64,000 bases of DNA from assembly GCA_025766275.1 (NCBI GenBank), contig JAFKAC010000003.1, positions 372,001 through 436,000 on the forward strand. The letters run 5' to 3'. Position numbers and translations under genes: made by a program. This stretch comes from Lactarius indigo (lineage: Eukaryota; Basidiomycota; Agaricomycetes; Russulales; Russulaceae). Shown here piece by piece: positions 1 through 11,290 of the stretch (the stretch's first letter is position 1; every line of letters begins with the position of its first letter). Below the pieces are notes generated by a model that was not told where the DNA came from, ran no database searches, and saw only the letters and a program-made list of their open reading frames with translations.

Positions 1-667
1 CAGGCGCCAGGTCGAACGAGTTCGTCCCAGATCCAAAAGACCCAGTTGTTATATTTATGCCCGAAATTTCGCGTACGCACATGGGAGGGACGATGCGTCT
101 TGGCTTACGGCCTACGGTGTTCCAGAGTGACACCGAGTGGTCATGCATGCGTAAGCTATATGGCGGGGGCAGTACCATATGGGAACGCCACCGTCACCGC
201 TACTGAAGTCAACCCTGCATATGTGGAGCGGTTGGAGGCAAGTGGGATGGCGTTTATTGGGCGTGATGAAAAAGGGGAACGTATGCAGTTGATGGAAGTT
301 ACCCAGTACGTCATACATGGCTTGCCGTTCCTGGACTATGTTGGGTATCAACTCGTACTTTTGTTTTCGGCAGATCACCCTTTCTTCGTCGGCTTGCAAT
401 CGCACCCCGAGTTCTGCACGCGTCCGCTCAATCCGTCCCCGCCGTTCCTCGGCTTCGTCTCATGCCGCTTGCGGATCCGATGTCCTTGAACAGCAGATGG
501 GACAGCAGCTTCAAAATTTCCAGCCTCCTCATCCCAAGGAAGCAATGATCGGCGAACAACTACTCATTCAAGGTTTGCAAGAGCAACTGCTAACTCCCAG
601 CCGAGAGCGCGTCCTTAGTGGTGAGAGCGAGGTCAAGTATAGGGGCAGGAAGGGTGGCGACTCTTGA
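1..667 (+). CDS. URA7: CTP synthase, C-terminal part (5' end outside window)
   Basis: CTP synthase makes CTP from UTP, ATP and glutamine in the cytosol. The window opens inside the glutamine amidotransferase domain. Reading from base 3 gives the family motifs [20 protein letters not shown] (from about base 57) and [13 protein letters not shown] (about 177-215). The class I amidotransferase His-Pro-Glu follows as LQSHPEF near 395-415, then [11 protein letters not shown]. The protein ends at TGA 665-667. An intron probably runs from a GTACGT donor near 310 to the AG before base 381. The frame is broken at 203-204 (TACT for Tyr), 297-298 (GAAG for Glu) and 459-460 (GTCT for Val). Each break is one extra base that fits two alleles of one codon, so I treat the gene as functional. 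The alternative is a decayed copy. Confidence 0.85.
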
Positions 668-1286
668 GATCTTGATGGCGTGGGTGACTATGACGCCTGA
701 TTTTCCCTCTCTCCTAAAGAAAGGCACAACAGTAGCTGGCGTAGTCAGCTAGTGTAGATAGGAAGTCCGGTAACTTGAAGCCAAGGAATAAGCTCGCGGA
801 CGGTACCTCGCATCCTACGTGCTTCACACTCTCCTCGCATATTGATGGCGCCTGAGAAATGTACGGTGCTGAGTTGGCAGCGGTAACTGAGCCTCTCCCG
901 ACATTATTCCGTGATCGCACTTGTCGCAGCGGATCGCCTGCAATCTGCAGCTGGAATGTCTTGATTTAGTTAGCCTCTATTTGAGTCCAATACTTTGCGC
1001 CAGTGTTCGTGCGACAGTCGGTGACCGCAACGACCTTGGATCGATGACCTAGATGTCCGAGTACATGTAGCTGTTATCTTCTGGTTTCAGGTACGATTAA
1101 ACTCAATATATTTTTAATTTATTTTAAAAATTCCATTTTTGTACTAATTGTAGCTTGACTGTGCAGCATAATTAGTTTCAAGTTATTAATTTCCCGGACC
1201 GAGCTGCTCAATCAATCTGATTAACTTACCATCACTACGCCCTTCCGACGCTCCTAGTGCACTTGCTTCTGCTGCAGCATCAAGAC
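668..1286. other. intergenic, 0.6 kb
   Basis: No conserved coding sequence was recognised between the end of CTP synthase and the first DUF6697-like gene. An AT-rich stretch lies at about 1095-1150 and could be the promoter region of the downstream gene. Confidence 0.5.
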
Positions 1287-2850
1287 ATGAACTCGGAGAC
1301 ACTACGCTTCCGAATCCTTGAGGCTGACATGCGGGCACAGCAGAGGAGAGGGGATGAGTACCGCGAGCTCTTGCTTGCACTTGTGGAAGAAAGTACTAGC
1401 ACCTCCCTGAGCACCGTGTTCGCAGCCTCAAGCCTGTTGTTTGTGGCCTACACTAGTCTCAGGTCCTCGAGATTAGCTGAGATAATTCCCAGCCCCAGCC
1501 CTCGTCCTTCTCCTTACGAGGGACCCAGGCGCGTTGACGCTGGCCCCAGCCCCAGCCCGTCCCGCAGATCCGATTAGAGATTCCTCGAGGCACCGAGAGA
1601 AATGCAGGTCGAAGTACCCGCTGTCAGTGACAGGAGCTCCGGCTCAGCTGCGGCCGGTGTGGACTGCCCGTATTTACCTGGTCTTAACAGCTCACCGATA
1701 ATAGGTGAGGGCTACATCGGTCGCGCTCATCAGGACCGACCGGCGCCGTATCGGCGTGCGGAAAGCGTTCGCGATCATGGAGGGGTCGCTCGGAGAGAAC
1801 ATCGTGTGTCTGCTTCGCCTGGCCCTACTACTCCACAACCCACGTGCGCACAGATTAGTCCCTTTCCTCTCTCACAGATATTCAATGGAATTTTACTTTT
1901 GCGTCCAGAGTCCGGAGACTCACCCGGTCCCAACAAGCATTGACAACGAGCAGCCCGAACGAGGGGCATTGGGCCACAAGCAGCCACGCCCCGACTATCT
2001 CCACCAGTAGCAGCACACACGAAAACGAGGTCGCAGACGATGTCCCAGATGCTCCTAACGCCATACGGGAAATTCTAGACTGCGCTGGACTCTCAGCGTA
2101 CTCCCTGAGCTGGGGTGAAAGTGAACGTGCAAATATGACGCCGAGAATCAGGCGGCCGACTATCACCAAGGTTTTCGGAGGTGATGCGAGACGAGAGTGG
2201 TTCGAGTGTAATCTGAAGCCCAACTACAAGTATTTCTTCTGTGCGGACCTAGGTACACAGCCATTTGTACCAACCCGCGTTGGGGACAGAGGGTTGGTGC
2301 TAATCGGCCCGGCGTGGGATGATGAGACTCAAGACGAAGAAGGCCATATATTCCATGCATTCGTGTCTGCCGATGCGTCTAAGTCCGGCAGGATGAACTA
2401 CGTTGGAGACTACACAAAAGTCCCGCTTCTGCAAACAAATGTAGGAGTGGTCTCTCTTATCATGGAAAGTAAGACTTCTCTAGATTCATTAGTGTGGATC
2501 TCTCATATTGTATAGTGCCAGCGGACGTGGATCAAACGCCTATTCAGCTCGAAGACACCCGCGGGACGTGCACTTCGCGCGCGCATCCTACTGCGAGATA
2601 TACTTAAGCGTGAGCCCTCAGTCGCTGAGGTACGAACGAGACTGCAGGACCGGCCAGCCTCAGAAGGGGTCCAATGGAAGAAACTTTCGGCCGCATTCAG
2701 ATCAGGTGAAGAGGTACGTCTAGGACATGTGTTTCTTTCTCAGTGGTGGAGATTAGCGACATCCTTCAGAAAATTCAGGCTGTTGGGATCAAATGCAAAA
2801 GATACGATGCGCATCTGGCATCGATCATTCTGGAGAATAGAGACGAGTGA
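1287..2850 (+). CDS. DUF6697-like protein, copy 1
   Basis: Function unknown. It is the plus-strand member of a three-gene family in this window (others at 19.3-20.7 and 22.0-23.3 kb, minus strand). The N-terminal exon encodes a short charged helix (RFRILEADMRAQQ) followed by a Ser/Pro-rich linker. The central exon, about 1940-2490, carries the family core: TKVFGGDARRE, then FVPTRVGDRGLVLIG, then MNYVGDYTKVPLL. A later exon, about 2575-2715, reads LLRDILKREPSVAEVRTRLQ and ends in AAFRSGEEV. A last exon ends KRYDAHLASIILENRDE with TGA at 2848-2850. This order matches the basidiomycete DUF6697 domain as I remember it. Exact splice sites between 1560 and 1940 were not resolved, and the start could lie upstream of 1287. 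Confidence 0.55.
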
Positions 2851-4730
2851 TTCATATCCTCAAATGCAGAATTATGACATGTACTATATCTTTGTCGCCG
2901 TGCGCTCGTCCAGCCGTTTGATGTAACTTGATTGTAATTTTTGATAGAGAGGTATCCAAGAGGTCTGCGTATGAGGGTGTACGTGCCCCATCGCAGTGCA
3001 AAATTTACATCGATACAGGTGGCCGTCAGTCAATAGAAAGGAACTACGCTGGAAACCTCAACTCCTTAAACCATACTCCTCGGAATAGGGCCAGAGGATA
3101 TTGGTTTTGATGGAAGATTCGAGATAGGTGGAGTTCGGCCCTTGGGTGGATCTATGCAATGATCTATGTCTTTACTTAGCCCAGTGACAGATCGTGCTTG
3201 TTTGCATCCCAGCCTAGACATGGAGATAGGAGAAAGCCATGTCTTTCGAAGTGTACGATTGAGAAGTCGTAGCCCTCCTGCTGCATAGACTAGGAGACGA
3301 CCGCACATTGCCATAGGCGCATAGTTACAATTGTCGTCGAATTTGAAAATGAAGTCGTTGTGTCTCAGCGCTCAGCAGTGGATACAGTATTTGAATGAGT
3401 CCGATGGAGCGTGGGAGAGAGACAGCCGAGTTCGAGCTTACAATGTGTAACAAAAATAGTACCAAGGGTGAGGCTGGTGAGGCACTACTAGTATACCCCT
3501 GCGGACTCGTCGGTCGGTCTGAAGCTCAGATCTCTATAACGTTGTAAGTAAAACAGAAATCCGTCAACATGTGGTTGTTATAGATGTTACCAGGAACGCT
3601 TGAGACAATTTTGAACCCGTGCGATCGAGCTTTGGAAGGGAGATTCAACAAAGTGGACTTTTTGGGATGGTGACTGGAGGTGGAATATTACATAACCCGG
3701 AATATAAATAGGTTCTAACCAAAAAAAAAACCACACCACGCAGCTCTCATACCTGGTCAGTATGACCAACAATGATGCGTGCGGCATCGGTATATTGGTC
3801 AATGATGCTAATGGTATGTCTGAGGAGAATAGGCCATGAACCACATATCACAAGACCTATCAATTGACCGGGTGCTACCATTATAATGTCTGAGAGCAAC
3901 GGCGTGATTAGCGGTGTCCTAGAGCATCCCATGATGTAAAGAATTGGTACTACTACGCACAACTACAACCATGAAAACGCTTCCAAAAGGAGGTCTTGAG
4001 ATACGGCTATTATCGCCGTCGATCAACTCAATCAGCCTCCTCAACCTTCGTGCCGAACTCTGTCTAGGATGTCAATTGGGTCAGCAAAAGTCTGAAATTC
4101 ATATGGCGGGGGTCTCTTCAAAAATAGGAGCATCGGCTCAGCTGGTACTGGTACGGTGCCACGGCAAAGTAGTCAATACGCGCCACAGGCACCCTGACAG
4201 TGACCAGGACCGGTAACTCGGGCCTTTGAGGCCCTTTGCCCTCGTCCGTTGATAGCTCAAGACCCCGTTTAGGCTGCCGAAGGACTCACTTGCCTAGGTT
4301 TCGTGATCGAGCCAATGGCAGTCCCTGAACATCTCGTTGTGTTCGGTGGCCGCAGTTTCGTCTTGGGTTTTGTAGCTTTTCTCAGCTGCTTCTCAGTTTC
4401 TTCAGTGTCTCTTCTTTCCCCATGGGCTTCATCGGGAGAAGTCCCTTGGGAGACCTCGGATCGTTTTGTTGTGTTGTAGTATCCAGCTTGGAGTCAAATG
4501 ACTTGTCACGAGCCACCTATCATAGGCATGGGCGTTCTCCGAGTCCGCGGACGAGGACCCTCAAGAACGTAAACTTCCTTCGGCAGCATGCCAAATCGGA
4601 ATACAGTAACGAGCCGGTCCCCAGACCAACGGTGGCAAACCTGCCCTGGCTCCCTCGATCATTTCTCCTTAAAGCGAAGCCTTAAATGTCCCAGTAGCAC
4701 GCGGTCAGAATCACCCCACCGCCTCGAAAG
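2851..4730. other. intergenic, 1.9 kb, partly repeated downstream
   Basis: No protein was recognised. Parts resemble sequence upstream of the second membrane-protein gene. The stretch around 3345-3400 (GTCGTTGTGTCT followed by CTCAGCAGTGGATA) resembles about 7755-7800. The stretch at 4560-4640, including GAGCCGGTCCCCAGACCAAC, reappears at 8880-8950. It is probably the upstream half of a segmental duplication that also carried the membrane gene. Confidence 0.45.
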
Positions 4731-6049
4731 ATGAGCATTTCTCTCCCAACGGCAGAGCTCCTAGCTCTGTGTCTATCAACATTCCTATATGGTGAGTCCA
4801 GCGAAACTATCCATCCGAAGCTTCCCTCTAGCTAACACTACGACGTCTCTGAACAGGAATATTCTTCGCTCTGGTTTTGATAACCACAGTGGTGATGTCA
4901 TACAGGGCTACGGACGATATTCGTAGACAGCGCACGAAGATCCTCCCGGTGTCATACGCGATGCTTGCCGTAGCAACAATTGTCTGAAAGTCCAATTTCG
5001 TCTGTATATATATCTGACCACTGCCGTTTTGTTTTCCAGTATGTTGTCATTGGCTGGATTCGAGGAGTGTATGGCTTCGTTGACCGAAAGGGGGTCGAAA
5101 CAATAGTCTTCTTCGTGGACATTTCCGAACCGACCAGCCTCATCAGATCGTGTTGCTTTTGCATTCAGTCGATGATGGGGGACGGAATCATGGTGAGTAG
5201 TCGCCAGTTGCATTCCTTGCTCTACCTGATGATTCCAAAAGATATGGCGAATGTACATTGTATACGGCAGACGCTTCAAGATCATCCTCCCAGCAATCGT
5301 CCTTGTGATTGCATACACAGGTACGATGGCGAGTGTTAGAGAAGATCCTCCTCCCACACATTTCTTCTAGTGGTTGGTATTGTCGTACTCGCGATATCCA
5401 CAAGGGCACGCCCTGGTACTGATATTTTCCACGTGGCGACAACTTGGATCACGGCATATTTTTCCCTGACGATGGCTACCAATGTCCTCCTTTCTGGCAA
5501 GTATTTTCTCGATTTAGGCTTCTCTCAGGCATATTCCTAAGGGGCTCACACACGACTAGGTGCGATTCGCATTGCGGATTTTCCTTGCTGGAAACCCACT
5601 GCGAGATGCGAGACCGCATTGGTTAATCATATTCACACTTATCGAGGGCTGCGCTCTTTATACCATCTCCGTTATCGCCACGCTCGCGGCGTTCCTGAGC
5701 GGTACCTTTGGTCAATACGCTGCGGCAGACTCGATTGTCCCGACAGTTGTGAGCAGTCGCGTGTATCTTGCTTCTGCCCTTCGATTGCTACTGATCCATA
5801 CATTCTGTCTAGGGCATTGCCTTCTCTCTCATTGTGCTTCAGATTCGCTTCCATGTCAGTGCCACGCAGGGCCCCCGAAGTCATCCTTCAGGCCCAGTGT
5901 GGCCCCAACCTGGTAGTCGCCCCGCTGGCGGGGAAGACCCCAATTATATTCGAATGGCAGGTCCACGTATCCAAACAGACCCCACACGTCATGAGTAAAG
6001 ATATATACGACTCGTCGTTGGACAGTGGACAAGCCAGTCCCCAGTCTAG
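4731..6049 (+). CDS. seven-helix fungal membrane protein, tandem copy 1
   Basis: Integral membrane protein of a large uncharacterised Agaricomycete family; the function is not known. There are seven exons: 4731-4791, from 4857, from 5040, and so on, with TAG at 6047-6049. About seven hydrophobic segments are spread over the exons, followed by a hydrophilic tail. The apparent stop TGA at 4985 lies inside intron 2 (4982-5039), as comparison with copy 2 shows. The intron after exon 5 begins GCAAGT, a GC-AG intron. Four extra bases relative to copy 2 fit two-allele codons: ATTC at 5565-5568 (Ile), GCAG at 5957-5960 (Ala), AGTG at 6024-6027 and CCAG at 6034-6037 (Pro). Removing them restores a tail ending KPSPV, against KPTPV in copy 2. 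Confidence 0.75.
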
Positions 6050-9000
6050 TTGGCAATGTGTGTTCTCTTTTATGCATTCCCGCAGGTATACTAGCTCGTT
6101 ACCAACACAGACACTGAGTGTAGGATATTGCTGTGAATATGTCTTCCTACCCCTGATCTCGAGGCCTGAGACATGGACTCAGAGAATTCGACGGGCAGAT
6201 GCAAGGCTTTGTCACATGTTGTTATTTACTATATTAATTATCCTTCTAATTCATTCACGTACTGCGTTGGACCCGGGTGGACGTATGCCCCGTGGGTTCG
6301 ACCGTCATGTCCAAGGGCGCATACGCGCAGGGCGACGACGACATCAGGAGAGGTCCGGGACCTTCAAATGACCACGTTCCAAATTCACGAGCCCCGAGCG
6401 GAAGCCTTTCATACCGAATGGGCCAGTGAGTAGCAGCAGAAACCACGTGGTTCCGAGTTGCTCTTCTGCTCTGTTACTATACCCGATGGCTACAGCCACC
6501 ACTCTTATTAAATGTCTCACTTCTTTAAGGACTGGACCCTCTCGTCGTCATCTGAGATTACGAGTGCGGTATTAGCGAAAAAGACATCATTCATTGCTTG
6601 TGTCCGGTTCTCTGATTCGCGATGCCGATTGGAAATTAACCGTGACACTACAGCCACATTGAATCACCCTCCTCCGACTGCATCAACTTAGTCCAAGGGG
6701 CGTCCACCCTAGCACTAATACCACACTTTCTGGAGTCTTCCCCCGCCCCGCACAAACCTCCCGGGCATCCATAGTTACCAGGTATTCCAATATATATATT
6801 GGAACCATGCAGTGTTCTTGACCATATTCATTCCGGGACAGCAGTAGTAGTGTAAGACCGGTCGCCACGAGCCGAGCAGTTTACAAGATATTACTAGTTG
6901 TGACGTGTGATACGGTAAGCGGAGCGCCCGCCAGGCCATGTAGTCGAATGAGTCGTGGTGGTAAGTAGTTGTGAGCCTCTTCGAAGGGGAAAACTCAGAG
7001 TTAGCGTTTGGAGACGTAAGGATGGAGGAATTCCTATTCCTGCAAGTGAAAGAGACCCAGTTGGAACGACTCTATTGAGTCTATTACTTAGTCGACCAGT
7101 TTGGCCATTGGTGACGAGCTCGCCCAGAACCAAGCCCAGAGCGACGTCAACTCACCTTTATCTTCTTTCTTATCTTGCTTATCTTGGGCCTTAGCTACAG
7201 CCGAGCGTCTTATGTAACCATATCTATATCCATTACATACTTTTCGGATTTGCCCAAGACCTTGCCCAAGACTCCCTCTACTGAGTTATCCTGCAGGCTA
7301 TCATAGCTGTAGGTCTCATACTGGTTTTGTAGCCCTAGTAATCATTGGATGCATGCTCCGGAAAATTGTCAAAAGATTTCACGCTGACCCTGCACAGATG
7401 CGCAGTGCGCTCCGAGTCAAACCTTGGCTCAAACTTTCCGATGGCCAGGCGGCCGTTTGCCCAAGTATCACGTAAGTCTCCAACAGCGACCCGATCCATC
7501 CCTAACAGGGGATACAGTCAACCTGATACCACTACCACTCAGGAAATTGAAGATCAATCATGATCCGAGTCACGGACCCTTAGATGAATCTACCTTCTCA
7601 GTGACAATGTGCGTGTCTGTAGCCCAGCCCACCACCGGAGATAGTCGAAATTACTGCCATTGAAGCATACAATTGAGAGAAGCCTTGACCCTCCTGCCAT
7701 GGCATTCGAGGCTTTATACCGTTGCGCTCATGAGCGTTGGACAATTTTCAAATGGATTCGTTGTGTCTGGACTTGACTGTGGCTCAGCAATGGATATTTG
7801 AATGTTGTTTGAACGAGTTCGAAGGAGTGCCAATAATGGAAGGGCCAGAGACAAAGGGATGTGAGAAGGTGTGGAATGTTGGACATGGTGCATGACCTAT
7901 TGTGATTGTACTGCTTGCACAAATTGTTGCTGTAATATTGAAGTAGATCAAGTCTGATCAAGCAAAGGACAATCAATCAATACGTATCTAGCCTGAGTAT
8001 GACGACAGTGTGGCCGAAAAGAAGGATCTAAACATCGGAACAAACAGAGGTGTTGGCGGATCGTCATTGCGTCATCCATGGCAACCTCAAAAACAAACTT
8101 AAGCGATCAAGTTGTGCCAGTGGAAAGACTCAGAAAGTAGGCACCAGAGGGCTCACCAGAGGGTGTGTGGGATATCACGCTCCTTCTTTTATAATACTGG
8201 TATTTATGAGGCGCTCCGGAATTCGAGAGTTTCCGCTATGACCGAGTGCCAGTGATAGTAGTATCACCTTCAAGTTGTCAGGAAATAACCAAGACTGGCA
8301 CCTAGAGGTGTTAACCACTGCATTTTTTTAATACGTTCCAGAGAACCATCTCGCAGAGGAAAGGGCAGGATTTTAATCAGGTATACTGATCTATCGATGC
8401 CAGTGTGTTGTAAACGTGGACTAGTGACGAGTATTTAGAAATTTTTTGAATCAGTTCTGAGTCACGCACGTTCGGGGAAATCACTGTGTTTGACGAGGTT
8501 CTATTACATTCGGGTTTATTTGTTCGTGTTCTATCCATTCCAAGTCTGATTCACCCGACTTCTTACCAGGAACGTTGCCAGTGATATGACATCGATAAAC
8601 CAAGACCGCGGTGAGGCCACCTAATCCTCACTTGCTCAGATCCCAGGTTCTAGTCAATGATAATTACTAAGTTTCGCTAGAGCAAGCGCAAGAGTCTGAA
8701 CCCCACATGCATGCCTACATGTCTTCGAGTGTGGGGTCAATCCGATGCCCTAGTGTGGGCATAATTTTGTCAACGCGAAGCCCCTTTAGAGTTCTGGTCT
8801 CAAACTTAAATCGTCTCGTTGAACCGCGGCATCCATTTTCTGCTCTATCACAAATCACGTATCAATGGTATTCTCTCCGCGGACGAACGTTCTCTCGGTA
8901 GCATGCTACACGCCAGCGGAACTATTGACGAGCCGGTCCCCAGACCAACAATGGCGAATTCTCAATTCCCCATGAAGAGAAAGCGGAGCACGCCTTCCCT

Positions 9001-9071
9001 AGCGTCACCAATCGGTTTTCCCACTTAATGCGGCCTCATAATGCCCCACATCTGAGTTACCCTACTGAAAA
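6050..9071. other. intergenic, 3 kb between the tandem membrane genes
   Basis: No conserved protein was recognised in any frame. About 6160-6200 resembles the sequence after copy 2 (10525-10565). About 7740-9060 resembles 3340-4730 in patches, so this stretch holds the downstream flank of unit 1 and the upstream flank of unit 2. The middle, about 6450-7700, shows nothing I can assign. Confidence 0.45.
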
Positions 9072-10407
9072 ATGAGCATTTCTCTCCCAACGGCACAGCT
9101 CCTAGCTCTGTGCCTAACGACGTTCCTATATGGTGAGCCTAGGGGACATCCCCGTCTTCCTTATCAGTGCCATGATGTCTGTGAACAGGAGTGTTCGTCG
9201 CTCTGGTTTTGATAACCACAGTGGTAATGTCATACAAGGCTACGGACGATGTTCGTAGACAGCGCACGAAAATCCTCCCGGTGTCATACGCGATGCTGAC
9301 GGTAGCAACATTGGTTTGGACGCCCAACCTCGTCTATATATATCTGTTCACCGCCGTTTTGTTTCTAGCACTTCATCATTGGCTGGATTCGAGGAATGTA
9401 TGGCTTTGCTGATGAAAATGGGGGCAGCGCAATGGCCTTCTACGCGGACGTGTCAAACACAACGAGCCTCCTCAGAACAGCTTGCGTGTGCCTTCAGTCA
9501 GTAATGGGGGACGGAATAGTTGTGAGTAGCCGCTGGTGCATTATCTGCTCTGCCTGATGATTCCGAAAGATATGGCGACTGTACATTGTATATGGCAAAC
9601 GCATCAAGGTCACCATCCCAGCAATCGTCCTTGTGACTGCGTACGCAGGTACGACAGCGAGGCTCAGAGAAAATCCATCTCTGACACGTCTTTCTTCTAG
9701 TGGTTGGTATTATCGTACTCACAAAGATCAAAAGGGTACACGATAGTACTGACATTTTCCACGTGGCGACAACTTGGATCACGGCATATTTCGCCCTGAC
9801 GATGACTACCAACGTTCTCCTCTCTGGCAAGTATTTTCTCATGTTAGGCTTGCCACAGGCATGTTTCACGGTCTCACACACTATTAGGTGCGATCGCATT
9901 GCGGATATACCTTGTCGGAAGCCCTCTGCACGGCTCGCGACCGCACCTGCTAATCATATTCGCACTCATCGAGAGCTGCGCTCTTTATACTATTTGCATT
10001 GTCGCCGCGCTCACGACGTTCCTGAGCGGTTCCTTTGGCCAGTACGCTGCCGTGGATTCGATCGTCCCGATCGTTGTGAGCCTCCGATATATCTTGTTTC
10101 TGACCGCGACTGCCACTGATCCACACGTTCGCTTCAGGGCATTGCCTTCTCTCTCGTCGTGCTTCAGATTCGCTTCCATGTCAGTGCCTCGCAGCCCCCC
10201 CGAAGTGATAGCCACGGCTCGGCAGTATGGCAGCGGCCAGAAAGTCACCCCTTTGGCGACGAAGAGCCCAAGAGTCTCGTGCCCGTGCGATCAATTCGAA
10301 TGGCAATTCACGTATCCAAACAGACCGATACAGATCCAAACTCGCATGACGTGGGCAAAGATGTGTACCGCTCATCGTTGGACATGAGCAAGCCGACCCC
10401 GGTCTAG
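9072..10407 (+). CDS. seven-helix fungal membrane protein, tandem copy 2
   Basis: Paralogue of the gene at 4731, reading cleanly throughout. Exons: 9072-9132, 9189-9313, 9369-9521, 9570-9648, 9701-9826, 9888-10075, 10138-10407. It starts MSISLPTAQLLALCLTTFLY and shows about seven hydrophobic stretches. Family landmarks are RRQRTKILPVSYAML, a GDGIV-IWRLYIVYGKR junction, TNVLLSG and ALRIYLVG. The hydrophilic tail from about 10165 ends SKPTPV with TAG at 10405-10407. The intron at 9827-9887 starts GCAAGT and ends TTAG, so it is a GC-AG intron, as in copy 1. The two copies lie about 4.3 kb apart in the same direction and share flanking sequence, so they arose by segmental tandem duplication. No ligand or function can be inferred. 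Confidence 0.8.
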
Positions 10408-11290
10408 TTGGCAATATGTAATACCCTTTATTTTATACCTTCACGCCGGCGTGCTGGCTCCTTATCGGCAAACACGCTGAACGTCCGACTTTGTTAGATG
10501 CGGCAGATCTATTGCTGTCCGGACCTTGATCTCGAGATACGGCACAGACTCAGAAAGTTCGACAGGTGGACCTTCTTACTTACTGCCTTGTAATTTTGAT
10601 TGCGAATGGACTCTATGACATGTACTTGTTTCACCACATTCTTTGTCTTTGCGTCGTCATTATTTCTATTTATTTTCTATTTTGATTTCGTGCATGTAGG
10701 CCGCGGGACAGATGCATATGTAGCATGTTGGCTGGCTAATGTATCTCAGTCAGTGTATATTGTGTCGCTATATTGTGTCGCAACAGATACACATGCTCGC
10801 ACTTTTGAATTCCGGTTACCAGGGCGTACGGTACCGGTCTCCATTTCTGGCCCTAGGAGATCGATCTACGACGGGCACTGTATACAGTAGATTCCAATAT
10901 CTCCAATCACCGGACTGTATCATGACTTCCGCAAGGGTGTTCAATTGAACGCGGCCTGCTTCAGCAACACAGTATTGCTTGAATGAACTTTCTTTGGTAG
11001 CTACGGCATGCTTTAGTACGGAAGGTCTCCCATTTGAGGAACTCCTACATGCTCGCACAAAACAGCAGGTGCAAGGAGCAGATGGTGCTCGGGTATGAGA
11101 TCTATACGAGATTCGAGTTTATGCGAGATTCTGCGTTGGTACCGCTGTTGACAGCCGTAGCACTTCCTCTCACCGAGCCAGGACATTCTTACTGAGATCG
11201 TCTCGGTCATCCGATACTACCGCCGTCGAGGTGGAGAGGGTGCTACGATTAACAACTACGATCCTGTTACAGACGTTGTACAAGTACAGG
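10408..11290. other. intergenic, 0.9 kb
   Basis: This lies between the second membrane-protein gene and the convergent end of SMC4. The first 160 bases share sequence with the region after copy 1. No further coding sequence is supported. Confidence 0.5.

Noticed and set aside
1..667. CTP synthase and other conserved genes as pseudogenes
   Set aside because: All resolved breaks are single extra bases that match a two-allele codon, motifs and catalytic residues are intact, and essential genes would not all decay in this way.
4982..5039. Premature stop in the first seven-helix gene
   Set aside because: The TGA at 4985 is inside an intron that aligns with the intron 9314-9368 of the intact copy.
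5619..6371. Long plus-strand open frame of 250 codons
   Set aside because: It is the shifted frame of the seven-helix gene copy 1 after one allele-pair base, and runs through introns.
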